The notes under the pieces were generated by a model. It had not been told where the DNA came from and did no database searches. It saw only the letters and a program-made list of their open reading frames with translations. Below, in pieces: positions 53,155 to 63,716 of a stretch of DNA of 64,000 bases. Origin of the DNA: Yponomeuta sedellus (taxonomy: Eukaryota > Arthropoda > Insecta > Lepidoptera > Yponomeutidae); assembly GCA_934045075.1 (NCBI GenBank), contig OW203725.1, positions 23,475,714-23,539,713 of the forward strand, written 5' to 3'. The number at the start of each line of letters is the position of its first letter. Position 1 is the first letter of the stretch. The position numbers and the translations under genes are program-made.

Positions 53155-53290
53155 AATGAGTCTAATCGCGATTATTTATTAGGTAAAACGGAATTACCTA
53201 CCCGAGACCACGGCAACTGCAAAGCTGACAAAACGTCGGGAATTAAGGTAATTACGTTTTACCTTATAAATAATCGCGATTAATTAATTG
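53155..53290. mobile_element. Penelope-like short element with inverted ends
   Basis: TCTAATCGCGATTATTTATT ... AAACGGAATTACCT mirrored by AGGTAATTACGTTTTACC ... AATCGCGATTA; centre GAGACCACGGCAACTGC and ACGTCGGGAATTAAGG. Confidence 0.55.
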
Positions 53291-53458
53291 TAGTAATTTA
53301 TTTTTTACCACAGATGACGTGGAAAACACCAAAGAGGAAAACCATGAACATATTTTTTACGAGGCTTTACGGATGTTTCCCAAAGGAGGTTCCTCTAGAG
53401 AGATAGGCAGGCAGGAAATCATAATTTAACACAAAGTTATATATGAGACTGGTCTAAT

Positions 53459-54408
53459 AGATATCCACCCTTTATATGTCCCCACTACTGGGAAACGGGT
53501 CTCTTTCTGCATCGAAGGAAGGTTAGGCCATACTTCACCACTGGGGCCAATTCCGGGTTGGCGGAGGATTGTTACACAGTGGCGGGCCTTATAGTCAGAA
53601 GTTATCAAGCCGCACATAAGGCCTCTGACATGGCTTAACGACTGCCATTACATGAAAGCCAGCACCAACAACTTAACGTGCCTTGCGAAGCACGGAAGCG
53701 CTCGGAAAAAATGCCACTAGAAGTAGTCACGAGATGGTCACCCATCCAGTACCTGACCGCGCCAGTTGTTGCTTAACTCAAGTCATCGTCATCGTCAGGC
53801 TATACTAGTCCACTGCTGGACATAGCCCTCCCCTAATGAGCGCCATAGCGCCCTGTCTTCAGCTTGCCGCATCCAGCATCTGCCTGCAGTTTTTCGCAGA
53901 TCGTCATCCCACCTAGTCGGAGGGCGTCCTACACTACGTTTGCCGAGTCGCGGTCTCCACTCAAGGACACGTTTGCTTCAACGATTGTCGGTTCTTCGCG
54001 AGATATGGCCAGCCCAATGCCACTTCAGCTTGCTGATTCTCTGAGCTATATCGATAACTTTGGTTCTCTGTCGGATGCATTCGTTACGAATCCTATCCTT
54101 CAGAGAAACTCCGAGCATAGCTCTCTCCATAGCTCGCTGAGCGACTTTGAACTGGTGGACCAACCCTTTCGTGAGTGTCCATGTCTCGGCTCCGTAGGTC
54201 ATGTGACAGGTAGGATGCACTGATTAAAAACTTTCGTTTTCAAGCATTGCGGTATTGATGACGAGAAGACTCGGCGTAGTTTCCCAAACGCTGCCCAGCC
54301 CAGCTGGATCCTCCTCTTGGCCTCCCTCTCGAATTTGTTTTTACTTAACTGCAACTCAAGTGATTGATTCCAATCACTCGGTTCCGCTAGGCCACGAGCG
54401 CTTCGTCT
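53459..54408 (-). repeat. 5S-SINE split by an RTE insertion
   Basis: SINE part 1 53459-53782 and part 2 54355-54408 join exactly. AACTCAAG occurs on both sides of the insert (53775-53782 and 54353-54360), an 8-bp target-site duplication. Confidence 0.8.
53785..54352 (-). pseudogene. RTE LINE ORF2 C-terminal fragment
   Basis: Minus strand: YGAETWTLTKGLVHQFKV, AMERAMLGVSLKDRIRN, LKWHWAGHISRRTD, then after a frame slip the GRPPTRWDDD and MRQAEDRA-type ending and the 3' end CTATACTAGTCCACTGCTGG. 5' truncated. Confidence 0.75.
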
Positions 54409-54464
54409 AATAGCGATTATTTATTATGTAAAACGTAATTACCTTAATTCTCGACGTTTGATCA

Positions 54465-56030
54465 AGATTGATCACTAGTCATGTACTTGTAAGTACCGCG
54501 CCAATATAATCTCAATGTCAAGGCTTTGATCGTACATGGAAGTATTGTTCACACAGGGAATCTCATACGGAGAGTTACATTTTAAAAGTCTTATTCAAAG
54601 TGTATTTAAAAAACTACAATTAGGTACGTCCAGATATCTCTTATCTATCGCTGGCCGGTCATATCGCAGCATCCGCTTGCTTATCACGGCAACATAGATA
54701 GAACAGAAGACCAGCTTTGCAGGTAAAAATATACCTATCGTTTTTTCATCACTTCAAACTAGGCTGGCTGGAAATACAATGTGCTGGACACGCAAATTAG
54801 TTCGCTTTTGCACCAAATTTGTATCACATGCCTGCTACTTAAGTTATTATTACGCTGCAACGTAGCCAGCGAACTGGGAGCCCTTCCAGAGGCAGCGATT
54901 TTATATTAAGGATTTTAAAAAGTGAGAAGTGTATTGTTTTTTCCACGTGTTTGTTTTTTTTGTACAAAACGCTAAGTTGCCAGTCAATAAACAAAGTTTT
55001 TAAAATCTGTAAAATTAGGATGTAGGCAGCTAATTAGGAGAAACCTGTTTAATTTGTTTAAACGTCGTCGAGAAGCCCTTACAGAGTGTCATGTAACAAC
55101 TCTTAAAATAATAAAAAAACGAACTGTAATTATTTTACTCATGTCAGAGCAATAAATAAATGAATATGAATAAGTCAAGATGAGTTATTTACCGGAAATT
55201 TTACAAAAATAAATAATAAGTTTTCTTTCATTCACACGTTTGTGGCAAAAAGTAATGAACTCAGCTTTATTGCCTTGACTGTATGCGCAGTGGCAGCGCT
55301 GGTTTCCAGCCCGTCTCCTTGCTGGACGGGCTACAAACCAGCTGAATAAGAAGATATATGTAGATATATATACTATGTAGACAATAGAGCACCTGTATCG
55401 CCTAGATAGATAGTAAGAATAAGTAAGCAGTAGTTATAGACGACCTGCCACTATTATTAATTTATTTTATTTGTAGATAACAATAGTGGTAAGAAGAAAC
55501 GTCTCTTTTACGACCACGTACAACCACGAAAGTTCTAAAAATTATACAAGCAGAATAATATATTTTGTTTCTCTTTATTTAGGATATTAACAGTTTTTTA
55601 CTTAAAGTATAGAAATACATTATTACTTCTAAACCTTGAGATCCATAACTTAATCAAAAAAAAATTTAACATAGAGATGCCCATTATGGACAAAATAAAA
55701 AAAAATAAAGTTGTATCAGCACGATTTGCGAAACACTGACTTAATAAAGAATATATAATAATGTGTTATTATAAATATATAATGTATATAATAATGTTTT
55801 TTTTTTGAAAGCACTTATTAAACGAGACAATTCTCTCTCACTAATTTCTTGAATTATGCACTTGAATCTTTTGCGTCTAAATGTTTTGTGCTTATCGGCA
55901 GCGATAAAATGTCCATCTGCCAGTGAATGAGCGATTCGAATTAATCAGGACGCGTGACGTTCTATTTATGAACGTTTAAGCGTTTGTGGAACATTTTGAT
56001 CTTTCTAGCCACGATGCACCCTGTCTCTAA
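54465..56030. other. mostly unassigned intron
   Basis: No repeat or exon recognised over 1.5 kb except a Penelope-like scrap (ATTCTCGACGTTTGATC, 54453). GGAAACCAGCGCTGC...CCAGCCCGTCTCC...GGACGGGCTACAAACC at 55300-55335 is a local inverted pair. Confidence 0.3.
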
Positions 56031-56037
56031 AATGCCA

Positions 56038-56178
56038 ATATTACCTGTGTCATTAAAGAAATAAACGATTTGAAACATGCTGCTGAACTGCTCTTCGCGA
56101 TGTGTTTAGAGCGAGAGTACACGATGTTTGGCAGCTTGTTTCAGATAGTTTCTTTAATGGCACAGGGGTTAATTATCT
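56038..56178. mobile_element. short imperfect inverted-repeat element
   Basis: ATTACCTGTGTCATTAAAGA at left and TTCTTTAATGGCACAGGGGT at right; about 45 bp imperfect arms, 140 bp in all. Confidence 0.5.
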
Positions 56179-56454
56179 GTTTTTGTTTTTTTAGGAGTTA
56201 AATGATTAATGCAATGTTATGTCTTTTATTTTGTTTATTTCGATGTTTATTTTCGAGTAATAAGTAAGTTATTACACAACTAGAAAAAAGAATACAACCA
56301 TGATTTCAGACATGCAACTAGCCAATATTAGAAATAAAAAAAAACGGTGTAACGTAAGTGTTTGAGTAGGATCGTGTTTTTATATATACTAGTTCGAGTT
56401 TATGGTCGATTTAATGTGGCCAATTTTTACATACATACCCAAATAACCTCACGC

Positions 56455-56690
56455 CTAATTCCCAGAGGGGTAGACAGAGACCAGGGACTGCCACTTGCCA
56501 CGATCCTGACAGATCACCTTCGCTTCATCAAAGTTCACAAGTCGCTGAGTGCACGCACGCCGGTTCCGAGTACTTTTTATCTTCCCCTTTGCTAATAAAT
56601 CCCCTAATTGGTCGATGTATGTCCGCCTGGGACATCCAATTGGCCAATTTTTATAAGTATTCATTAAGATAACTACTTTGTACACTACAG
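56455..56690 (-). pseudogene. LINE ORF2 C-terminal fragment
   Basis: Minus frame: PIGCPRRTYIDQLGDLLAKG, KSTRNRRACTQRLVNFDEAK, VICQDRGKWQSLVSVYPSGN: same family as 6640-7182 with the natural C-terminus retained. Confidence 0.7.
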
Positions 56691-56884
56691 AAGTACATCC
56701 ACCGCTTGCTCGGTATCACAATCACTATCTAAAACGGGGCATGTGTTGTACGAGACGTGTCTTATCGTTAAACACACAGCTGGCAATTGGATTTCATTGT
56801 TAAGAGTTACTTTATTTTCTAACCGATTTTAGATAAGTAAACACAACGACGACGGTTGTGCTAGACTGGTTTTTGGAAGAAGGC

Positions 56885-57605
56885 CGCGAATCGGCAAACG
56901 TAGCGTAGGATGCCCTGTGACCAGATGGAGCAACGCAAACGTAGCGTAGGACGCCCTGTGACCAGATGTAGCGACGCAAACGTAGCGTAGGACGCCCGGT
57001 GACCAGGTGGAGTGACGCAAACGTAGTGTAGGACACCCTGTGATCAGATGGAGCGACGCAAACGTAGTGTAGGACGCCCTGTGACCAGATGGAGCGACGC
57101 AAACGTAGCGTAGGACGCCCTGTGACCAGTTGGAGCGACGCAAACTTAGCGTAGGACGCTCTGTGACCAGATGAAGCGACGCAAACGTAGCGTAGGACGC
57201 TCTGTGACCAGATGAAGCGATGCAAACGTAGCGTAGGACGCCCTATGACCAGATGGAGCGACGCAAACGTAGCGTAGGACGCCCTGTGACCAGATGGAGC
57301 GACGCTAACTTAGCGTAGGACGTCCTGTGACCAGATGAAGCGATGCAAACGTAGCGTAAGACGCCCTATGACCAGATGGAGCAACGCAAACGTAGCGTAG
57401 GATACTCTGTGACCAGATGGAGCGACGCAAACGTAGCGTAGGACGCCCTGTGATCAGATGGAGCGACGCAAACGTAGCGTAGGACGCCCTGTGACCAGAT
57501 GAAGCGATGCAAACGTAGCGTAGGACGCCCTATGACCAGATGGAGCAACGCAAACGTAGCGTAGGACGTCCTACGACCAGGTGAAGCGACGACATTCGCA
57601 AAGCG
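56885..57605 (+). repeat. 41-bp minisatellite derived from LINE ORF
   Basis: About 17 units; starts of GCAAACGTAGCG at 56894, 56935 and 56976 set the 41-bp step. One unit encodes GKRSVGRPVTRWS, the conserved motif of RTE ORF2 (compare 58740-58800). Minus-strand frames across the array are by-products. Confidence 0.92.
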
Positions 57606-57715
57606 GTAGGCAGTGACTGGTAGAGCAGAGCCAAAGATCGGGCTCAGTGGCGTGTCTTGGGAGAGGCCTGTGTCCAGCAGTGGGCTGACACCGGCTGATT
57701 AAGATTATGATCCAA
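57606..57715 (+). mobile_element. RTE 3' end following the minisatellite
   Basis: GGGCTCAGTGGCGTGTCTTG, GGCCTGTGTCCAGCAGTGGG, ACACCGGCTGATTAAGATTA. Continues the ORF that the array interrupts. Inverted relatives at 60710 and 63510. Confidence 0.65.
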
Positions 57716-57754
57716 CACAACGACATGTTGGTGCAAATAATTAATATTTGAATG

Positions 57755-57900
57755 AATTCTTTATTGCACTAAAAACAAATTTGTACAAAGGCCAGCTTAA
57801 TACTAGATAGTATTTTCTTCCAGCTAACCCACGATGATGCGGACTGTGGAAGGGATAGTGCCAGTAAACAATACAATATAGGAGTTATTTATTACATAAA
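57755..57900 (-). mobile_element. CR1-like LINE tail
   Basis: TGAATTCTTTATTGCACTAA, AAGGCCAGCTTAATACTAGA, CTTCCAGCTAACCCACG. Confidence 0.5.
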
Positions 57901-58092
57901 CTAGAGTAACTAAATGATACAAATACAATTTAACTACGCATATGTAAATAAAATAGTACGAAAAATATAAAATTATATTCAAATACATATAAACTGCAAT
58001 CTACATACATACTAATAATCAATATTACTTACATACAAGACTATAATAATATTTATAATACATGTTTCTAACATGTTTGCTGATGTTTCGAT

Positions 58093-58440
58093 ATCTTGTA
58101 TCTCCCCACTGCTGGGGCGCGGGTCTCTTCCTGCATCGCAGAAAGGTTAGGCCAAACACCACCACGGAGGCCAAGTCCGGGTTGGTGGAGGATTGTAAGA
58201 CAGTGGCGGGCCTTACTGTCAGAAGTTATCAAGGCCTCTGACATGGCTTAACGACTGCCATTACATGACAGCTGGCACCAACGGCTTAGCGTGCCTTGCG
58301 AAGCACGGAAGCGCTCGGAAAAATGCCACTAGCGGTAGTCACGGCACGGTCACCCATCCTGCACCTAACCGCGCCTGTTGTTGCTTAACTCAAGTAATTG
58401 ATTCACATCACTCGGTTCCGCTAGGCCACGAGCGCTTCTG
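58093..58440 (-). repeat. 5S-SINE, nearly full length
   Basis: TGTATCTCCCCACTGCTGGG to GGCCACGAGCGCTTC with GGTCACCCATCCTGCACC and a short deletion at AAG(CCGCCCATAAGG)CC near 58232. Confidence 0.8.
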
Positions 58441-58604
58441 ATGTTTACATAAATGGTATTTAGCTAACTAACACTCCAACAGCTTATGTACAGGCTCGAA
58501 AGAAACACTCAGCTTCAATCGACTTCAATCGATTTCGAAGTCTTTTTTGGCGGAAATCGATTAAAGTGCTAGATTGTTGATGTAGACTCTAGTTCCTATA
58601 AATA

Positions 58605-58910
58605 GTTGTCACAGCTGTTAGGTATTACCACTGAGGTAGTCTCCGACACAGCTCAGAGTATTAGCGAGCTGATGTGGCAGTGGGCTGGCCATATCTCGCG
58701 AAGAACCGACCACCGTTGGAGTAAACGTGTTCTTGAGTGGAGACCGCGACTCGGCAAACGTAGTGTAGGACGCCCTCCGACCAGGTGGGATGCGATCTGG
58801 GAAAAACTGCCGGCAGATGCTGGATGCGGCAAGCAGAAGACTGGGCGCTATGGCGCTCATTAGGAGAGGGCTATGTCCAGCAGTGGACTAACATATAGCC
58901 TGAAGAAGAA
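58605..58910 (+). pseudogene. RTE LINE ORF2 C-terminus
   Basis: SISELMWQWAGHISRRTDH, WSKRVLEWRPRLGKRSVG, RPPTRWDAI, then GGCTATGTCCAGCAGTGGAC 3' end with GAAGAAGAA. Confidence 0.7.
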
Positions 58911-58964
58911 CAAGTCTCCGACACAGATGTTTCTATAGTAACACGGAGACTATTGTTGTTATTA

Positions 58965-59100
58965 CTCGTATACTTTACTTTATTGGACACGAAAAATTAA
59001 ACAGGACATAAGAAACAACATGTACAAAGGCGAGATTATCTCTGTAAGAGATTTCTTCCAGCAAACCTTGGAGAGTGGAAGCAGTAGTAAAAACAGGTCT
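58965..59100 (-). mobile_element. CR1-like LINE tail
   Basis: ACTTTACTTTATTGGACACG, CAAAGGCGAGATTATCTCTG, TTCTTCCAGCAAACCTTGG. Confidence 0.5.
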
Positions 59101-59184
59101 ACATACGTGTATAAACTACATAGACTGCAAAAGCCCATAACAGTAATCTAAGCAGAAATAATACACTACATAGAATATTATATT

Positions 59185-59380
59185 CTTTTTAATGCACTAA
59201 CCCGTGCTAATGACAATTTTAAAAACCTATTTAGAGGCTAAAAATTCCACCCATGTCGGGATTTGAACCCGCAACCTCTGGCTAACCGTGCCAGCGCTCT
59301 CCCAACTGAGCTAATGGGCGACTAACCGGCATCAGTGAAACCTCTTTACAATACTCTCTGTATTACGTACAGGCAGCAAC
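59185..59380 (-). repeat. SINE-A, full tail
   Basis: TTTTTAATGCACTAACCCGT, CCCATGTCGGGATTTGAACC, CAACTGAGCTAATGGGCG, ACTCTCTGTATTACGTACAG. Confidence 0.75.
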
Positions 59381-59737
59381 ATACATAAATAGAATATTGT
59401 TATTATAGTAATATAAAAACTATTCGGTTCCAAAATCCTCTTGTAGTGCTGCCACAAACCACTCCCGGATTCGTGATTGTCATCAATAATTTGTCTATCG
59501 CACTTAAATACACATCTCCCGGACCTACCTACAGATAAACAGTACTTAAATGTTCTAGCAATTATGTTGTCATATTACTGATCGCGAGATTAACGTTTAT
59601 TATTAGTTCTGTGCTTCTCGTAATAAGGTCGAAAATGCGGAGGGAATGTGCACTTCATCTTCGGTAGATAAGGATATGTGATAAGGCGTTGGAACACCAC
59701 CGCTTGATTTCAAGTGCTAGCATCTTGTATAGTAACA

Positions 59738-60003
59738 AAACATAACGTTTACATACAGGCACATGCACATTGCTTCTGGCCCCACACTAGGATACCCTGT
59801 GTCGTGGGAACTAGAAACAACGACATCACAACATGTAAACATTTCTGATTCTGATTCGGAGCGCTTCTATGAGAAACTAGAGGTCTATGTATTTAACATA
59901 TAATAGGATTTATATTGCATTTAAATGACTGTTTGTTTCTAAAATGAAGATAAAATAAAAATAAACATCCAAGACATGGGGTTTTTTTTATCCCCAGCCG
60001 GGG
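59738..60003 (-). repeat. SINE-B interrupted by a 120-bp insertion
   Basis: SINE body to CATGTAAACAT (59844), then TTCTGATTCTGATTCGGAGC ... AATAAAAAT, then AAACATCCAAGACATGGGG to CAGCCGGGG. AAACAT appears on both sides. Confidence 0.6.
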
Positions 60004-60024
60004 TAGTATATGGTATCATAGTAG

Positions 60025-60110
60025 TTTGACTACCACGGTCGTCTAGCGATATCACGTCTGATCCCAATGGCGGGTGGTAGGTTCGAATCCTACTGGTGGC
60101 CGTACATTTT
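60025..60110 (+). repeat. tRNA-like pseudogene / SINE head
   Basis: CACGGTCGTCTAGCGATATC (A-box-like), then GGTAGGTTCGAATCCTACTG (perfect T-arm). The anticodon arm is weak, so this is listed as a tRNA-derived repeat, not a functional tRNA. Confidence 0.45.
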
Positions 60111-60351
60111 TACAAATGGCCTAAATCTGGCTGTATTGCCATGTTTGTAAATACACCCAGATTTTGGTACGGGACCGTGGCAAGTGATGGTCTTGAACTG
60201 AAGTGAAACTAACTATTGACATACTGGAGAATTTACTTCAGGCATTGATAATTTATAGTAATCAGCCAATACATTTGATTTAATAAGCAATGCCTGAAGT
60301 CGATGCCAACTGTAACATTAGAAATAAGTCTATAAATTCCTTGGTTTACAA

Positions 60352-60484
60352 CTAGTCGAACTGAATGATTGGAATGAATCACGTGAGTTAAGCAACAACA
60401 GGCGCGGTCAGGTGCAGGATGGGTGACCGTCCCGTGACTATCTGTGAGATCTGTGCCTCAGCAGCGGGGACATACAAGGGTTGA
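60352..60484 (+). repeat. 5S-SINE with internal deletion
   Basis: AGTTAAGCAACAACAGGCGC, AGGATGGGTGACCGTCCC, GTGACTATC then direct jump to GAGATCTGTGCCTCAGCAG and the 3' end. Body deleted. Confidence 0.7.
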
Positions 60485-60704
60485 TTTCGAATTTAAAAAT
60501 TATGTTAAGTTATATCTACGCCTTTTCACCATCCGCACGCACGGGCCCTCAGCCAACTTGACAAAATCGGCCGATCATCGGGCTGTTTTCAAAGTCTTCA
60601 AACCATGGTATTTATGGGGCTGCATGCAGTCCTTTAACGCCACTAAAAGATAAACATCATATATTTTCTTTTATATCGTTTAAAAAAAAATTACAGTCAT
60701 CATC

Positions 60705-60870
60705 GTCATAATCAGCCGATGATAGTCCACTGCTGAACACAGGCCTCTACCAAGACACGCCACTGAGCCCGATCTTCGACTTTTCTCTTCCAGTCACTGC
60801 CCACCGCTTTTCGAATGTCTCGAAATGACATTCGAAAAGCGAATGCCTCGGTTCACCTGATCACAGGGTG
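60705..60870 (-). mobile_element. RTE 3' end
   Basis: GATAGTCCACTGCTGAACAC, AGACACGCCACTGAGCCCGA, GTCACTGCCCACCGCTTTTC, then ACATTCGAAAAGCG inverted. Confidence 0.6.
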
Positions 60871-61560
60871 TAGCAGTATAATTAATCCCTTTATCAGTTA
60901 GATAGAGCCGTGAATCTAAGGCGAAAACCTAGGACTAGTGCAATCTGGTCCCAGGTCCTTGATCCCAGGTTCTTAGTAATGAATCCTAGAAATCACTATT
61001 AACATAATTGAGAGATTATACTGACACACACACACACACACCTGTATCCCAAAAGGTAATGTAGAAAGTGACATCCTGACAGATCTCTACACTTAATAAT
61101 TTACTATATTTTTTTACAATAAGAATCTGTAACAAAAAAACTCATTTTTTTTTTGGTAGCGTTACTTCACGGAGCCCCTTAACTACAAGCCTGAGTGTTG
61201 TTAGCTCAAAACAGCGGTTTAACGCAGCGATAGAGTTAACTGCTATATCAACTCCCGTTAATGGGCATTTCGTAGTCTCCCTGATAAGATAAACTAATGA
61301 ATCTGCTCTCGCACAGAGAGATCATTGTTTTTCTTTCGACGCAAACATGTTTGTTTTTTTCTTATGAGAAGGGGTTTTTAAACTTACATTGTCGGTCACA
61401 AGCAGTGACTACCTAATAGCTAGGCGTTATCCCTCAAATTGCGACATATTTATCAGTGATTGCAATTACCTAACTGAATGAAAAGACCCACCGAAGGCAA
61501 GGATTATTTCCGTAATATTTCATAAATTAGATCCTATCACGGGCCTACTACTAATCAGAC
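60871..61560. other. no gene recognised
   Basis: Unassigned apart from (CA)n at about 61024-61042. Confidence 0.3.
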
Positions 61561-61562
61561 AA

Positions 61563-61890
61563 CGAAGCGCTCGTGGCCTAGTTAAGCAACAACAGGCGCG
61601 GTCAGCCAGGATGGGTGACCGTCCCGTGACTGCCGCTAGTGGCATTTTTTCCAAGCGCTTTCGTGCTTCGCAATGCATGCTAAGCCGTTGGTGCTGGCTG
61701 TCACGTAATGGCAGTCGTTAAGCTGTGTCAGATGCCTTACGGGCGGCTTGATGACTTCTGACAGTCGGGCCCGCCACTGTCTTACAATCCTCCGCCAACC
61801 CGGACTTGGCCCCCGTGGTGGAGTACGGCCTAACCTTCCTGCGATGCAGTAAGAGACCCGTGTCCCAGCAGTGGGGACATACAAGGGTAG
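61563..61890 (+). repeat. 5S-SINE, nearly full length
   Basis: GAAGCGCTCGTGGCCTAG, GTTAAGCAACAACAGGCGCG, GGATGGGTGACCGTCCCG, to GGGGACATACAAGGGTAGAT. The inverted AGTGATTGGAATCAATCACT arm is deleted. Confidence 0.8.
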
Positions 61891-62084
61891 ATAGCGAATC
61901 AGAGAACAAAATACCTGACTTGTATTTGTTGTGTGATTTTATGTTTCTGAGTATTGTGTCGTCAAACAAATATCTTTCCTCTTTCTTACTATACTGCCAT
62001 GGTTAGCCCAAAAGGCCTATCAGCCATACGTAACAGGCTCAGATGCGCTTAGCAGGGCAGTATATGACCCCCCCCCTGATATTT

Positions 62085-62225
62085 TGATGTAGCCTATAAA
62101 TAACCTACTGCAGGGCACAGGCCTTCTCTCAGAGAAAGAACATGGGCTTAATTACTGCGCGTGCCCGCGTGTACCGCGTATTGGCAATTTCAAGCGATTT
62201 CAGTTAACATCTTTAAGCCCGTTTT
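62085..62225 (-). repeat. SINE-D tail
   Basis: CTACTGCAGGGCACAGGCCT, TCTCTCAGAGAAAGAACATG, GCGTATTGGCAATTTCAAGC. Confidence 0.6.
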
Positions 62226-62334
62226 CTGAATTGAGAATTTCACTAAGTAAATACTTAAGTTACGTTCTGTCCCACTCTTTGCTGAGAAATTCGAAGAGAC
62301 AGCATTATAGTTGACTATGTACCTACTATTTACT

Positions 62335-62465
62335 TAGGTGGGATGACGATCTGCGAAAAACTGCAGGCAGATGCTGGATGCGGCGATGACAGGGCGCTAT
62401 GGCGCTCATTAGGGGGGAGATGTGTCCAGCGGTGGACTATTATAACCTGAAGAGGAAGAAGATGT
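62335..62465 (+). mobile_element. RTE 3' end
   Basis: GGTGGGATGACGATCTGCGA, GGCAGATGCTGGATGCGGC, GGGGAGATGTGTCCAGCGG, GAAGAGGAAGAAGATG tail. Confidence 0.6.
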
Positions 62466-62624
62466 ACTTAGCGAAATTATCAATTGTTTCTAAACTAGAA
62501 TATTCTGTATATAATAATTATAAATATTATTATTTATTTCAATTATATAACACTAATATGACTGAAAGGCAAGCATTCAAAGTAATTGCATGGCTACCGA
62601 CGTCAGGTCTTAGCTTTAATAAAG

Positions 62625-62702
62625 GTTTAAAATCCTATTTAGAGGCTGAAAATTCCACCCATGCCGGGATTCGAACCCGCGACCTCTGGCTATCCGTGCC
62701 AG
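62625..62702 (-). repeat. SINE-A fragment
   Basis: TCCTATTTAGAGGCTGAAAA, B-box GGGATTCGAACCCGCGACC, ends at GGCTATCCGTGCCAG. Confidence 0.7.
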
Positions 62703-62704
62703 GT

Positions 62705-63050
62705 AATAAAGGTGTTTCTAATCTTCGTTATGCCCTGGTTCCTTCGTCCACGCTAATCCATTAACTCTAAAGTTAACTCAAGTTAAGATAACCAGCCAAA
62801 AGGTAACTAAGGCGGCGGTTTCGCTGCACTCAATTATTAACCCTAATAAATTCACGAGAACTCCCCGGACAAACCCAATTTGGACGGAACGGCCGCGTCT
62901 CCATTGTAAAACATTACACGATATTTTCATCGTTCACTTTACTGGGTGGTCAAACATCGGAATTTAATTTGAAAGGCAGTCGACAATCACAGCACAGTTC
63001 ATAAAAAAACAGCCGAGTGCAAGTCCCACCTGCGCACCGAGGGTTCCGTA
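62705..63050. other. no gene recognised
   Basis: Unassigned intron; GTGCAAGTCCCACCTGCGC (63018) belongs to no family I can define. Confidence 0.3.
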
Positions 63051-63055
63051 TCAGA

Positions 63056-63275
63056 AATGCCAAGTCCGAGTTGATGGAGGTTGTAAGTGGCCTTACTGTC
63101 AGAAGTTATCACGCTGCCCATAAAGCCTCTGGCTTAACGGCTGACATTACAAGAGAGCCGGCACCAACGGCGTAGCGTGCATCGCGAAGCAAGGAAGCGC
63201 TCAGAAAAATGCCACTAAGGCTAGTCACGGGACGGTCATCCATCCGCACCTGACCACGCCTGTTGCTCGAATAGG
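63056..63275 (-). repeat. 5S-SINE, truncated and diverged
   Basis: AATGCCAAGTCCGAGTTGAT, GGCCTTACTGTCAGAAGTTA, CTAGTCACGGGACGGTCATC, GACCACGCCTGTTGC. It interrupts the GGTTCCGT-type repeat (63045 and 63280-63305). Confidence 0.7.
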
Positions 63276-63339
63276 GTCCTGTTTCGCACCCTAAGGGTAC
63301 GGAATATCAAAAATAGTCATACAATCTGAGATAAGACCC

Positions 63340-63470
63340 TATCTATATAGATAGAATATTCTTTATTGTACACAGAAAATGCAGTAACAGAAATTATATA
63401 AAAATATAGTACAATTGGCGGCCTTACTACTAAAAGAAATGTTCTTAATTGTATCCTGTTATCTCTTATC
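63340..63470 (-). mobile_element. CR1-like LINE tail
   Basis: ATAGATAGAATATTCTTTAT, ACAATTGGCGGCCTTACTAC. Confidence 0.5.
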
Positions 63471-63509
63471 AGGGACATAGGAGCTCTATAAAAGATCTTC
63501 ACATAATTA

Positions 63510-63660
63510 TCATCATCTAAATTAGCCAGTGTCAGTCCACCGCTGGATATAGGCCTCTCCCAAGTGACGTCACTGAGCCCGGCCTTCGGCTCCTCCAGTC
63601 ACTGCCCACAGCTTTGCGAATGTCGTCGCTCAACCTTGGTCACAGGGCTCGCCACTCAAG
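63510..63660 (-). mobile_element. RTE 3' end
   Basis: TCAGTCCACCGCTGGATATA, CTCTCCCAAGTGACGTCACT, CCAGTCACTGCCCACAGCTT. Confidence 0.6.
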
Positions 63661-63716
63661 AACGAATAAAAACACATGCTTCAGACTAAAGCGGTAACTT
63701 TGAAGTCTTCCCATCC

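Noticed and set aside
56812..57548. Minus-strand frames of 137, 104 and 60 codons with HLVTGRPTLRLR repeats
   Set aside because: By-products of the 41-bp minisatellite; the meaningful sense strand is plus and matches RTE ORF2.
2205..59380. Functional tRNA genes at the SINE-A cores
   Set aside because: The anticodon-loop position 33 is C instead of U, acceptor pairing is incomplete, and each lies inside a repeated leader/tail unit.
60025..60110. Functional tRNA gene
   Set aside because: Good T-arm but poor anticodon and acceptor arms; treated as tRNA-derived repeat.
4030..63275. Genuine 5S rRNA genes
   Set aside because: Only the internal-promoter part resembles 5S; the 3' portions are a shared non-5S body ending in a retroposon tail.
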